Shown piece by piece: positions 9,363-18,209 of a stretch of 64,000 nt of DNA. The notes beneath the pieces are model-generated. The model searched no databases, was not told where the DNA came from, and saw only the letters and a list, made by a program, of their open reading frames with translations. The first letter of the stretch is position 1, and each line of letters starts with the position of its first letter. The stretch is from an uncultured Clostridia bacterium (GTDB lineage Bacteria > Bacillota > Clostridia > TANB77 > CAG-508): positions 1 through 64,000 of the forward strand of contig CAKOTK010000003.1 of the NCBI GenBank assembly GCA_934120135.1, given 5' to 3'. A program made the translations under genes and the position numbers.

Positions 9363-10304
9363 ATGGAAAAGAAATTAGAAGAGTTGAATGGATTTAAAGA
9401 TTTAAGGATTGTTGATAACTTTTATCAAACATCAAGCTTTTTTCCAATGCCAACAACAGAAATTGGAACATTAAGTGAATCTGGTCAAACTAATTTAGGT
9501 TCATATTCATTATGCTTTCCATACTATATTGCAGGAAAGGATTATTATGCAATGCTTCTTTGTTGCAGAAACAGTTCAAATACTGCTAAAAATATTTTAA
9601 GAACAGGTAAGTGTAGTATAAACTTTATAACTGATAAGAGAAAGTATTTTAAAGAAGCGGTAAGATTAGGCTACCCAGGAGAAACAACAGAAGAAAAGAT
9701 GAAAGACTGTATATTTACTTTAGTAGATGGAAAAAGAGCTAGAGAAAATCCAAATGAAGCATATCCTAAAATTATTCAAGAAGCATTTCAAGTATTTGAA
9801 TGTACTTGGGTAAAAGAGTTAGATGGAGCAGAAAATGATGTGGTTAAAGATGAATATTTACCACCATACCATCAATTTAATGGTATTACAAGTCAATATG
9901 GTGCGCATTTTATTTTGAAAATTGATAATATTTTAATTAAACCACAATATTATGATGCTATAATAAATGGAGTAAATTCATATAATTTTCCACAAGTACC
10001 AGTTGACTATGGTTACAGAGATAATAAAAACTTCTGGTATACAAAATTCAAAAGACCTGTATCAGAACCAATACCAGCAAGTAAAGGTATTAGCTTAGAT
10101 ACTGTTAAGTATGCAGCTTCAAGAATTGATCCAGATGTAAAATTTACAGATGAAGCTTGTGCTAAACTTGTAAAAGTACCAAGAGTATTTTTAAGTACTG
10201 TACTAAAGGGCTGTGTAGCATGGGCAAAAGAAAATAATGTTTCATTGATTACAGAAAAAGAAATGGAAATTATACAAGATAAACGTAATAAAGAAAAGAA
10301 ATAA
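9363..10304 (+). CDS. Flavin reductase-like FMN-binding protein with C-terminal helical domain
   Basis: In this 313-aa protein, residues about 25-215 look like the FMN-binding split-barrel flavin reductase family (MPTTEIGTLSESGQTNLGSYSL and CCRNSSNTAKNIL regions). A separate C-terminal domain of about 65 residues (KYAASRIDPDVKF onward, with KVPRVFLSTVLKGCVAWAKE) resembles the small PCP_red domain found at the end of protochlorophyllide reductase subunits and in some flavin or iron-sulfur proteins. The barrel assignment is moderately sure, the tail a visual resemblance. The gene is monocistronic, preceded by GAGAGG. Confidence 0.65.
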   Translation: MEKKLEELNGFKDLRIVDNFYQTSSFFPMPTTEIGTLSESGQTNLGSYSLCFPYYIAGKDYYAMLLCCRNSSNTAKNILRTGKCSINFITDKRKYFKEAVRLGYPGETTEEKMKDCIFTLVDGKRARENPNEAYPKIIQEAFQVFECTWVKELDGAENDVVKDEYLPPYHQFNGITSQYGAHFILKIDNILIKPQYYDAIINGVNSYNFPQVPVDYGYRDNKNFWYTKFKRPVSEPIPASKGISLDTVKYAASRIDPDVKFTDEACAKLVKVPRVFLSTVLKGCVAWAKENNVSLITEKEMEIIQDKRNKEKK

Positions 10305-10353
10305 AAACTCAAATGGTCTAATATATTTATATTAGGCTGTTTTTATATTCTAG

Positions 10354-10457
10354 GAATTTTATCATAGTATGATAAAATTCTGTAGAAGATAAATATGCGA
10401 ATTATTAGAATTTCTAGCAGTTTGCACTGCGTAGAAATTCTTAAAATCCGTTTTTTT
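10354..10457. repeat. Two adjacent inverted repeats, possible terminator
   Basis: First, a 13-bp palindrome with a 1-nt centre (10354-10380). Second, 10407-10420 pairs with 10427-10441, giving about 14 bp with one bulge; it is followed by TAAAATCCG and an eight-T run, which fits an intrinsic terminator. The T run ends 5 nt before the ribosome site of the next gene, so the second hairpin could act as an attenuator of the L,D-transpeptidase gene. Confidence 0.55.
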
Positions 10458-10471
10458 TATTGGAGGAAAGA

Positions 10472-10996
10472 GTGAGTAATCAAATTATAAAGGTAACTAA
10501 TATTAGTGGAAGTGAAGCAATATTGGATTTTTTTGATAACAATGTTAAACTTTTTACTACCAAAGCTTTTATAGGCAAAAATGGAATAACAAATGATAAA
10601 AGAGAGGGAGATGGCAAAACACCAATTGGTAAATATAATTTAGGTGTAGCTTTTGGAATGCATGATGAAATCGAATTTAGCAATTATGTTAAAATAAATG
10701 AAAACTTACATTGGGTAGATGATGTAAATTCAAAATTTTATAATCAGCTCGTAGATATTACGAAAGTAAAAAAAGACTGGAATAGTAGTGAACATTTAAT
10801 AGAATATCAAAAACAATATGAGTATGCTATAGAGATAAAAACAAATCCAAAAAATATACCAGGTAAAGGAAGTGCAATTTTTTTACATTGTAGTGCAGAA
10901 AAGCCAACGGCAGGGTGTATTGCTATAGAGGCTAAATATATGAAATTTCTATTAGATAAAATTGAAAATGATACAATTATATGTATTGAAATATAA
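10472..10996 (+). CDS. L,D-transpeptidase (YkuD domain)
   Basis: This protein of about 174 aa has a YkuD-type catalytic domain that would form 3-3 peptidoglycan cross-links or attach proteins to the wall. The substrate loop GKNGITNDKREGDGKTPIG (about 29-47) and the catalytic signature HCSAEKPTAGCIAI (His-x-x-Ser, then Thr-x-Gly-Cys) near 137-150 are intact. The frame can be opened at TTG 10460, but GGAGG (10462-10466) lies 5 nt before GTG 10472, which is therefore the better start. No signal peptide is visible, so export is unclear. Confidence 0.85.
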   Translation: MSNQIIKVTNISGSEAILDFFDNNVKLFTTKAFIGKNGITNDKREGDGKTPIGKYNLGVAFGMHDEIEFSNYVKINENLHWVDDVNSKFYNQLVDITKVKKDWNSSEHLIEYQKQYEYAIEIKTNPKNIPGKGSAIFLHCSAEKPTAGCIAIEAKYMKFLLDKIENDTIICIEI

Positions 10997-11040
10997 AATG
11001 ATATGTGGTAAAATTTCTTCTATTAGGAGGCGATTATATA

Positions 11041-11615
11041 TGAAAAGAGAAGAAGCATTTGAAATATTAAAAAAATATAACAAAGATGAATTTCATATAA
11101 GACATGCTTTAACAGTTGAAGGTGTTATGAGATACTTTGCTAAAGAATTAAATGAGGATGTTGAATATTGGGGTAACATAGGACTACTACATGATGTGGA
11201 TTTTGAATTGTATCCAGAAGAACACTGCAAAAAATGTATTGAATTATTAAGAGAAAATAATGTTGATGAAAGCATTATTCATTCTATATGTAGCCATGGA
11301 TACGGACTATGCACAGATGTTAAGCCAGAACACATAATGGAAAAAGTATTATTTGCAACAGACGAATTAACAGGGTTAATTTGGGCAGCAGCAAAAATGA
11401 GACCATCAAAAAGTGTAATGGACATGGAACTATCAAGTTTGAAAAAGAAATTTAAAGATAAAAAATTTGCAGCTGGATGTTCAAGAGATGTAATAATAAA
11501 AGGAGCAGAACAACTGGGCTGGGATTTAGACACATTACTAGAGAAAACTATTTTAGCAATGAGAGAAGACGAAGCAAAAATAAATGAATACATAGAAAAA
11601 GAATATAATCGTTAA
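11041..11615 (+). CDS. HD-domain phosphohydrolase
   Basis: This protein of about 191 aa carries an HD metal-binding domain: H...HD signature with HIRHALTVEGVM (about 19-30) and GLLHDVDFELYPEEH (about 49-63), and later ATDELTGLIWA. Proteins of this compact type are usually annotated as HDIG or hydrolase, with unknown nucleotide substrates. ATG 11041 follows TTAGGAGG; the longer frame from 10962 overlaps the previous gene and has no ribosome site. Confidence 0.85.
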
Positions 11616-11628
11616 ATTCAAAAAAATA

Positions 11629-11661
11629 CACTTTTTAACTGTAGTTAAAAAGTGCATTTTT
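11629..11661 (+). terminator. Intrinsic terminator
   Basis: Perfect 12-bp arms CACTTTTTAACT (11629-11640) and AGTTAAAAAGTG (11643-11654), followed by CATTTTTTG. Confidence 0.85.
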
Positions 11662-11734
11662 TGATTGTTAATTTTTTTAAGTTTACACTAAAAGATTTTT
11701 TGACCCGAAACTAAAAAGTTATCTAAAGTCAACC

Positions 11735-12169
11735 TTATAAATATTTTTTTAGTGTTTCTACGCTGTCTTCTTGCATAACTACAAAGTCATTTAATATGTT
11801 TTTTACATCTGCAGCAGCATTTTCATTTTGATTAAGTAAACGTCTTCCTTCAATAATTCCCATATTAGTACCTTGCATTAAAAGTTCAGAAAGCTTTGAT
11901 GTACTATCATCATTCATGGTTTTCATTTGAATTCCATACCATGTCATCATTTTTGTCATTGCATTAGTTTCATGAGGCTCTTTACTACTGTAATTTGCAT
12001 ATAAGTCATTTACTCTGGTAGAAATGTCCTTGTATTTGTTATATTCTGTATCTAAAACATTTTTAAATTTACTATCTGTAACTTTTTCAGAAACATATGA
12101 AATAGCGTTCATACCCATAGTTGCACCTTTATTAACTTCATCTAAAATATTTAAATTTTGATTTTCCAT
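11735..12169 (-). CDS. Helical-bundle protein of unknown function
   Basis: This 144-aa protein is not recognised. It is soluble, has no signal peptide, and is rich in long amphipathic helices (about 5-30, 33-62, 70-105 and 110-144), as in small ferritin-like or DUF2383-type bundles, but no metal ligand pattern stands out. A perfect AGGAGG lies 9 nt upstream of the chosen ATG, so the TTG two codons further up was rejected. It is a single gene read opposite to its neighbours, divergent from mscL. Confidence 0.7.
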   Translation of the reverse strand: MENQNLNILDEVNKGATMGMNAISYVSEKVTDSKFKNVLDTEYNKYKDISTRVNDLYANYSSKEPHETNAMTKMMTWYGIQMKTMNDDSTSKLSELLMQGTNMGIIEGRRLLNQNENAAADVKNILNDFVVMQEDSVETLKKYL

Positions 12170-12226
12170 TTTCAAATTCCTCCTAAATATATAATTGACT
12201 AAATAAAGAAAAAATATTCAAAAATC

Positions 12227-12255
12227 TTGAGAAATGCGTGTAAATATGTTAAAAT
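12227..12255 (+). promoter_or_regulatory. Promoter of mscL
   Basis: TTGAGA (12227-12232), a 17-nt spacer and TAAAAT (12250-12255), 32 nt before the mscL start. Confidence 0.6.
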
Positions 12256-12287
12256 ATATTTGTTGAAATAATGGAGGGACAAATTAT

Positions 12288-12806
12288 ATGGCAAAAGTTG
12301 AAAAAGAAAAAATAAATAAAAAAATGAAAGATGAAATGAAAAAAGCTCAAAAAGACGCAAAAAAAGAAATGAGTGAGTTTAAAAAATTTATTTCAAAAGG
12401 TAATGTTGTTGATATGGCTGTCGGCGTTATTATTGGTGGAGCTTTTGGAAAAATAGTTACAAGTTTAGTAAATGATATAATTACACCTGCAATAGGAATA
12501 ATAATTGGAGGTTTGGATTTTAGCAACTTAAGCATACAAATAGGTGAAGCTAAAATTATGTATGGAAATTTTATACAAACAGTTATAGACTTCTTGATTA
12601 TAGCTATTTGTATATTCTCAGTAATAAGAATATTTGAGAGAGTAAAAAATAGAAATAAAAAAGAAGAACCAACGCCAGAAGCTCCTAAAAAGAGTGCTGA
12701 AGTGGTGTTATTAGAAGAAATTAGAGATTTGATGAAAAAAGATGCAAATGAAACTGATGAAATAGAAGGACAAGAAAAAATAGAAGAACCAATAACAAAA
12801 GGATAA
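12288..12806 (+). CDS. mscL: Large-conductance mechanosensitive channel
   Basis: This 172-aa homopentameric channel opens under membrane tension to release solutes in osmotic downshock. TM1 with the pore motif is seen at about 40-65 ([19 protein letters not shown], then NDIITP), and TM2 at about 93-115 ([19 protein letters not shown]). A C-terminal helix with [14 protein letters not shown] matches the bundle of the family. It is longer than the usual 125-150 aa because of a Lys/Glu-rich N-terminal extension of about 30 residues and a Glu-rich tail. Confidence 0.95.
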   Translation: MAKVEKEKINKKMKDEMKKAQKDAKKEMSEFKKFISKGNVVDMAVGVIIGGAFGKIVTSLVNDIITPAIGIIIGGLDFSNLSIQIGEAKIMYGNFIQTVIDFLIIAICIFSVIRIFERVKNRNKKEEPTPEAPKKSAEVVLLEEIRDLMKKDANETDEIEGQEKIEEPITKG

Positions 12807-12810
12807 TGTA

Positions 12811-12839
12811 TTGACATTTGTTAAAACTAAGACTATAAT
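12811..12839 (+). promoter_or_regulatory. Consensus promoter
   Basis: TTGACA (12811-12816), a 17-nt spacer and TATAAT (12834-12839), directly after the mscL stop and before the small membrane protein gene. Confidence 0.8.
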
Positions 12840-12867
12840 AGTAATATAGTGATAAAAGGAGAAAGTT

Positions 12868-13029
12868 ATGTTAGCTAAAACATGGAAAAAAATATTATTA
12901 TTTGTTTTAATAATAGCATGTCTATTTAATATAGTAAATAAACTTGTTCATAAAGCGTCTATGAAGCAAGAAATAGAAGCTTCAGCAGAATATGTTGAAC
13001 AACAACAAAAAGCAAATGAACAAAAATAA
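12868..13029 (+). CDS. Small membrane protein, 53 aa (unknown)
   Basis: A short gene starting ATG after AAAGGAGAAAGTT. The product has a basic N-terminus, one hydrophobic helix (about 8-22, ILLFVLIIACLFNIV) and a charged, Gln/Glu-rich tail likely to form a short coiled helix. There are no recognisable family motifs. Its full-consensus promoter and good ribosome site support real expression. Confidence 0.7.
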   Translation: MLAKTWKKILLFVLIIACLFNIVNKLVHKASMKQEIEASAEYVEQQQKANEQK

Positions 13030-13113
13030 TAATAAAAACTTGAAAAAAAATTTAAACTGTGTTACAATAAATAACAGTTTGTTAATAGATATTAAGGGAG
13101 AGGTGAATACAAA

Positions 13114-13314
13114 ATGAAAGAAGGAATACATCCAAATTATACAGAAGCAACAATTACATGTGCTTGTGGAAATGTAATGAAAACAAATTCAACAAAAGCA
13201 GATATGAAAGTTGATGTTTGTTCAAAATGTCATCCATTCTGGACAGGTAACTTAAAAAGAGAGACAACTGGTGGTAGAGCAGATAAGTTCAAGAAAAAAT
13301 ATGGAATTCAATAG
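13114..13314 (+). CDS. rpmE: 50S ribosomal protein L31 (zinc-binding form)
   Basis: This 66-aa ribosomal protein has Cys residues at CACG (about 17-20) and [10 protein letters not shown] (about 36-45), the C+ zinc-binding type rather than the zinc-independent paralogue. It begins MKEGIHPNY as usual. In many Firmicutes rpmE lies beside rho or prfA; here it is alone between a small membrane protein gene and miaB, with its own terminator. Confidence 0.97.
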   Translation: MKEGIHPNYTEATITCACGNVMKTNSTKADMKVDVCSKCHPFWTGNLKRETTGGRADKFKKKYGIQ

Positions 13315-13321
13315 AAACATA

Positions 13322-13359
13322 AAAAGTGTTGTAAATGTAAATTTACAGCACTTTTATTT
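13322..13359 (+). terminator. Terminator of rpmE
   Basis: 15-bp arms 13322-13336 and 13341-13355 with one G-U pair, followed by ATTTT. Confidence 0.85.
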
Positions 13360-13369
13360 TGCATAGCAC

Positions 13370-13398
13370 TTGAAAAAAATGCTCGATTATTGTAGAAT
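13370..13398 (+). promoter_or_regulatory. Promoter of the miaB-mutS operon
   Basis: TTGAAA (13370-13375), a 17-nt spacer and TAGAAT (13393-13398), 37 nt upstream of the GTG start. Confidence 0.6.
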
Positions 13399-13435
13399 AT
13401 ATTAGATTTATAAAGAAAATATCGGAGGAAGTATT

Positions 13436-14848
13436 GTGGCAAAAATAGAAGTAGATAAACAATTAGAAGATATAAAAAAAGTAGCTTCATTAAATGAAGG
13501 AAAAAACTTAAAATATTGTATTTTGACAATGGGATGTCAATTAAATGAAAATGATTCAGAGAAACTATGTGGAATGATGGAAAGTATGAATTATACTAAA
13601 ACTGATAAACTATCTGACGCCGATTTAATTGTATTTAATACTTGTTGTGTTCGTGAAAATGCAGAGGATAAGTTGTTTGGTAAATTAGGCGAAGTAAAAA
13701 AATATAAAGAAGCCAAAGGCACTATAATAGCAATTGGTGGATGTATGATGCAAGAAAAGCATATTGTAGATAAGTTAAAACAAAGTTATCCATTTTTTGA
13801 TATTGTATTTGGTACACATACACTTCAAGAATTTCCAACAGATTTATACAATGTGTTATGCAACAAAAAAAGAATAGAAGATGTATTAGATATTGATGGA
13901 GATGTCATTGAAGGCTTACCGATATCAAGAGAAGATAAAATAAAAGCATCTGTAACAATTATGAATGGATGCAATAACTTCTGTAGCTATTGCATAGTAC
14001 CTTATGTAAGAGGTAGAGAAAGAAGCAGAGAGCCAAGAGATATTATAAATGAAGTAAAAAAATTAGCAGAACAAGGTTACAAAGAAATTACTCTTTTAGG
14101 TCAAAATGTTAATTCATATTTGAGAAATGAAAAAGAAAAAGGTATTGAATTTGAACAATATGAAGGAGTTAACTCATTTGCAACTTTATTAAGAGCTATA
14201 AACAAAATAGATGGAATAGAAAGAATACGTTTTGTATCTCCACACCCAAAGGACTTTACAGATGATGCTATAGAGGCAATTAGAGACTGTGAAAAAGTTT
14301 GTAAATTAGTTCATTTGCCACTTCAATCAGGAAGTAGTGAAATTTTAAAAGTAATGAATAGAAAATACACTAAAGAACAATACTTAAGATTAGTAGAAAA
14401 AATGAAAAATCAAATTCCAAATCTTACCCTTTCTACAGATATAATAGTAGGATTTCCAGGTGAGACAGAGGAGAATTTCGAGGATACTTTAGATGTTGTT
14501 TCAAAAGTAAAATTTGAACAAGTATATATGTTTATTTATTCAAGAAGAGTTGGAACTCCGGGCGATAAAATGGAGAATCAAGTTCCAGAAGACATTAAAC
14601 ATAAAAGATTTGACAGATTAAAACAATTAGTAGAAAGTCAAATTGCAGAAAGAAACAAGGAGTATGTTGGAACTGTTCAAAAAATTCTAGTAGAAGGTAG
14701 AAGCAAAACAAATGACAATATGCTTACAGGAAGAACTGACTCAAACAAAGTAGTAATACTAGAAGGCTGCGATGAGTTGATAGGCAAAATGGTTGAAATA
14801 AAGATAGTTTCAGAACATATGTGGTATTTGAAAGGGGAAATAGTATAA
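13436..14848 (+). CDS. miaB: tRNA-2-methylthio-N6-dimethylallyladenosine synthase
   Basis: This 470-aa radical SAM methylthiotransferase adds the 2-methylthio group to i6A37 of tRNAs reading UNN codons. The N-terminal UPF0004 domain has three cluster cysteines (TMGCQLNENDSE, FNTCCVREN, GGCMMQ). The radical SAM motif is CNNFCSYCIVPYVRGRERSR (about 180-199), and the C-terminal TRAM domain is at about 405-468. The start is GTG, with GGAGG 8 nt before it. It heads an operon with a helix-turn-helix gene (1-nt gap) and mutS. Confidence 0.95.
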   Translation: MAKIEVDKQLEDIKKVASLNEGKNLKYCILTMGCQLNENDSEKLCGMMESMNYTKTDKLSDADLIVFNTCCVRENAEDKLFGKLGEVKKYKEAKGTIIAIGGCMMQEKHIVDKLKQSYPFFDIVFGTHTLQEFPTDLYNVLCNKKRIEDVLDIDGDVIEGLPISREDKIKASVTIMNGCNNFCSYCIVPYVRGRERSREPRDIINEVKKLAEQGYKEITLLGQNVNSYLRNEKEKGIEFEQYEGVNSFATLLRAINKIDGIERIRFVSPHPKDFTDDAIEAIRDCEKVCKLVHLPLQSGSSEILKVMNRKYTKEQYLRLVEKMKNQIPNLTLSTDIIVGFPGETEENFEDTLDVVSKVKFEQVYMFIYSRRVGTPGDKMENQVPEDIKHKRFDRLKQLVESQIAERNKEYVGTVQKILVEGRSKTNDNMLTGRTDSNKVVILEGCDELIGKMVEIKIVSEHMWYLKGEIV

Positions 14849-14849
14849 A

Positions 14850-15584
14850 ATGAAAGAGATAACAGATAGTGAATTCGAACAATTGATGTTAGAAGTTATA
14901 GAAGGTAAAAAATCTAGAGTTAAACTTGCAGAAGAATTACAAACAGATTGGAGAACTTTAAATAAAAAAATTCAATTATTATCAATGACTAACCCAGAAT
15001 TATACAAGAAATTTGTTGAAAAATATCCATATAAGCCAAAAGAAATAACAGCTATTCCTTTGAAGACTATGTTATATGAATTTTTAAAGACTGGAATAAA
15101 AATGCAAGATTTGGCCGATAAATATGGAATAGGTGAAAGGACTTTACGAAGAAAAATAGATGCATTAAAAAAATCAGATGATCCTAAAGACAGAGAGTTA
15201 CATGATATTTGTAAACAAACAGCTTATAACCGAGCTCATGGAAAAAAGATGCATTTTGAGCTTCAAAGAAAGATTGATGAATTAGAAATACAAGAAGAAG
15301 AAATAAAACAAGATGACAAGGAAAAAAGAAGACAACAATTACTTCAAATAGAGAAAAATTATAACGAATTGTGTAGAATAATGTCAAAGGAAAAAGCAGC
15401 AGAGGCAATGGGATATACATACAATAGAGTATATAAATTGCTAGACGAACTCTATTGCATGGAAATTCAAAATAATGCAATTAAAGGTTTTAAGGAAGGT
15501 ATAAAAGTAAATCAAAAAGAGATAAATCAAGTTTTAGATGAACAAATAACAAAGCCAACAACTGAAACAGAAAAGGAGAAATAA
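14850..15584 (+). CDS. Helix-turn-helix protein of unknown role between miaB and mutS
   Basis: This 244-aa protein is not assigned to a named family. Two helix-turn-helix-like segments are visible: about 22-45 (AEELQTDWRTLNKKIQLLSM) and about 80-105 (LADKYGIGERTLRRKIDALK). A charged coiled region (about 140-175) follows, then a third repeat-like segment (KAAEAMGYTYNRVYKLL, about 187-203). The pattern suggests a DNA-binding protein with repeated HTH units. It is translationally close to miaB and 2 nt from mutS, so it is co-expressed with them. Confidence 0.65.
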   Translation: MKEITDSEFEQLMLEVIEGKKSRVKLAEELQTDWRTLNKKIQLLSMTNPELYKKFVEKYPYKPKEITAIPLKTMLYEFLKTGIKMQDLADKYGIGERTLRRKIDALKKSDDPKDRELHDICKQTAYNRAHGKKMHFELQRKIDELEIQEEEIKQDDKEKRRQQLLQIEKNYNELCRIMSKEKAAEAMGYTYNRVYKLLDELYCMEIQNNAIKGFKEGIKVNQKEINQVLDEQITKPTTETEKEK

Positions 15585-15586
15585 AC

Positions 15587-18199
15587 ATGGCAGAATATTC
15601 ACCTATGATGCAACATTATTTACAAACAAAAGAAGAATATAAAGATTGCATTTTATTTTATCGTTTAGGCGATTTTTATGAAATGTTTTTTGATGATGCA
15701 ATTACAGCTTCAAGAGAATTAGAGTTAACACTAACTGGCAAAGACTGTGGACAAGCTGAAAGAGCTCCTATGTGTGGTATACCATATCATGCTGCAGAAA
15801 CATATATTGCAAGGTTAATTGAAAAAGGATATAAGGTTGCAATTTGTGAGCAGCTTGAAGATCCTAAACAAGCAAAAGGAATTGTAAAAAGAGATGTTAT
15901 AAGAGTCGTAACACCTGGTACTGTAATGGAAAGCAACCTTCTGGAAGAAAAGAAAAACAATTATATAATGTCAATATATAAAAATGGAATTTATTATGGA
16001 GTAGCAGTTTGTGACCTGACAACAGCAGATTTCAAAACTACACAAATTAAAGACCAAAATAATTTTATTACATTAATGGATGAAATTTCGAGATTTTCAC
16101 CGGCTGAAATTGTTGTAAATACTATGATGTATGAATCAGTACAAGAAATTAGTAAGATACGTGAAAGATTTAATATATACATATCAAAACTAGATGATGA
16201 AAAATTTAATACTGATTATAATGAATTTAAAATTAAATATGACATATTAAATGAAAATGAGCAAGAAGTTGAAGATATATCTGATAGTGTATTATGTGTT
16301 GCAGCAAGTAATGGATTATTAAATTATTTGAAAGATACTCAAAAAAGTAACTTAGACTATATTCATAAAATTGTGTTATATTATACAACACATTATATGA
16401 ATTTAGATATAAATGCAAGAAGAAACTTGGAAATAACAGAAAAGTTAAGAGACAAAAGCAAAAAGGGGACTTTACTTTGGGTTCTTGATAAAACTTCAAC
16501 ATCAATGGGAGGAAGATTATTAAGAAGATGGCTTAACGATCCTTTAATAGATGTATGCAAGATAAATGAAAGACTAGAAGCTGTTAAAGAATTAAAAGAA
16601 GATATAATTTTAAGAGGAGATGTTATTGATAGCTTAAAGAAAGTGTATGATATTGAAAGATTAGCAGGAAAAATATCTTATGGTAGTGCAAATGCGAGAG
16701 ATTTACTTTCATTAAAAAACTCTGCTAAACAATTACCTGATGTAAAGAAAACACTTTCACAAACAAAATCTCCATTATTAACTCAATTATATGATGACTT
16801 AGATACCTTAGAAGACGTTTATCAAATAATTGAAGACTCAATTATTGACGATCCACCTATAAGTGTAAAAGAAGGTGGAATAATAAAATTAGGATATGAC
16901 GAAGAAATAGATCACCTAAAAAAGGCAACAACAGAAGGCAAAAATTGGGTTCTAGATATAGAAGCAAAAGAGAGAGAAGCAACAGGAATAAAGGGTTTAA
17001 AGGTTGGATTTAATAAAGTATTTGGATATTTTATTGAAGTAACAAAATCTAATTTATCAATGGTTCCAGATAGATTTATTCGTAAGCAAACTTTAGCAAA
17101 CTGTGAAAGATATATAACAGAAGAACTAAAAAAAGTTGAAAATGAAATTTTAGGTGCAGAAGAAAAAGTTGTAAATCTAGAATATAATGCCTTTTGTGAA
17201 ATAAGAGAAAAAATAGAGAAGCAAATATTAAGAGTTCAAAAATCAGCAAGTATCATAGCTACATTAGATGTTCTAACATCTTTAGCAACAGTGGCAGATG
17301 ATATGAATTATGTTATGCCAATAGTTGATAATAGTGGAATGATAGATATTAAAGATGGACGTCATCCTGTTATTGAAAAAATATTACCAGGTGGAAGCTT
17401 TGTTGAGAATGATACATATTTAGACAAAAATGATAACCGTTTAGCAATTATTACAGGACCTAACATGGCTGGTAAATCTACATATATGAGACAAGTTGCA
17501 TTGATAACACTTATGGCACAAGTTGGAAGTTTTGTACCAGCATCCTATGCAAAAATTGGTGTAGTTGATAAAATATTCACTAGAGTTGGAGCATCTGATG
17601 ATTTAAGTATGGGACAAAGTACTTTTATGGTTGAAATGATGGAAGTGGCAGCTATATTAAAGGAAGCTACATCAAATAGTTTAGTAATTTTAGATGAAAT
17701 AGGAAGAGGAACTTCAACTTATGATGGACTTTCAATTGCATGGGCAGTAGCTGAATATATTTCAGATAAAGAAAAATGTGGAGCTAAAACTCTATTTGCA
17801 ACACATTATCATGAGTTAACCTCACTGGAAGAAAAACTAGAAGGCGTTAAAAATTATTCTGTTGCTGTAAAAGAAAAGGGAGAAGATGTTATTTTCTTAA
17901 GAAAAATTGTACCAGGGGGAACTGATGAAAGTTACGGTGTACATGTTGCAAAATTAGCAGGAGTTCCTCAAGTGGTAACAAAACGTGCAAATGAAATTTT
18001 GAAAACTTTGGAAAGAAAAAGTGTACTCGGGGAAAAGGCACAAGAAAAAGAAAACAAAAAAGTTGCAACAGGACAATTAGATTTATATAATTATAAATTG
18101 GCTGAGATAGCTCACGAATTGGATAAAGTAGATTTAAATGAGCTAACACCAATTGAGGCATTGAACACTTTAGTTAATATGAAAGAGAAAATGAAATAG
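15587..18199 (+). CDS. mutS: DNA mismatch repair protein MutS
   Basis: This 870-aa mismatch sensor has an N-terminal mismatch-binding domain with the Phe-x-Glu motif in LGDFYEMFFDDA (about 26-37), connector, lever and clamp regions, and a C-terminal ABC ATPase with Walker A GPNMAGKSTYMRQ (about 624-636) and Walker B LDEIGRGTSTYDG (about 703-715). A short C-terminal tail may mediate dimerisation. Length is normal. No mutL lies downstream within the window; an acyltransferase gene follows. Confidence 0.98.
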   Translation: MAEYSPMMQHYLQTKEEYKDCILFYRLGDFYEMFFDDAITASRELELTLTGKDCGQAERAPMCGIPYHAAETYIARLIEKGYKVAICEQLEDPKQAKGIVKRDVIRVVTPGTVMESNLLEEKKNNYIMSIYKNGIYYGVAVCDLTTADFKTTQIKDQNNFITLMDEISRFSPAEIVVNTMMYESVQEISKIRERFNIYISKLDDEKFNTDYNEFKIKYDILNENEQEVEDISDSVLCVAASNGLLNYLKDTQKSNLDYIHKIVLYYTTHYMNLDINARRNLEITEKLRDKSKKGTLLWVLDKTSTSMGGRLLRRWLNDPLIDVCKINERLEAVKELKEDIILRGDVIDSLKKVYDIERLAGKISYGSANARDLLSLKNSAKQLPDVKKTLSQTKSPLLTQLYDDLDTLEDVYQIIEDSIIDDPPISVKEGGIIKLGYDEEIDHLKKATTEGKNWVLDIEAKEREATGIKGLKVGFNKVFGYFIEVTKSNLSMVPDRFIRKQTLANCERYITEELKKVENEILGAEEKVVNLEYNAFCEIREKIEKQILRVQKSASIIATLDVLTSLATVADDMNYVMPIVDNSGMIDIKDGRHPVIEKILPGGSFVENDTYLDKNDNRLAIITGPNMAGKSTYMRQVALITLMAQVGSFVPASYAKIGVVDKIFTRVGASDDLSMGQSTFMVEMMEVAAILKEATSNSLVILDEIGRGTSTYDGLSIAWAVAEYISDKEKCGAKTLFATHYHELTSLEEKLEGVKNYSVAVKEKGEDVIFLRKIVPGGTDESYGVHVAKLAGVPQVVTKRANEILKTLERKSVLGEKAQEKENKKVATGQLDLYNYKLAEIAHELDKVDLNELTPIEALNTLVNMKEKMK

Positions 18200-18209
18200 G
18201 GAGTAACAA

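Noticed and set aside
10962..11040. Extended N-terminus of the HD hydrolase
   Set aside because: It overlaps the preceding gene, and the AGGAGG at 11026-11031 clearly serves ATG 11041.
12347..12817. - strand frame of 156 codons over mscL
   Set aside because: mscL is certain by its motifs; the opposite frame is Ser/Ile/Phe-rich and lacks a start signal.
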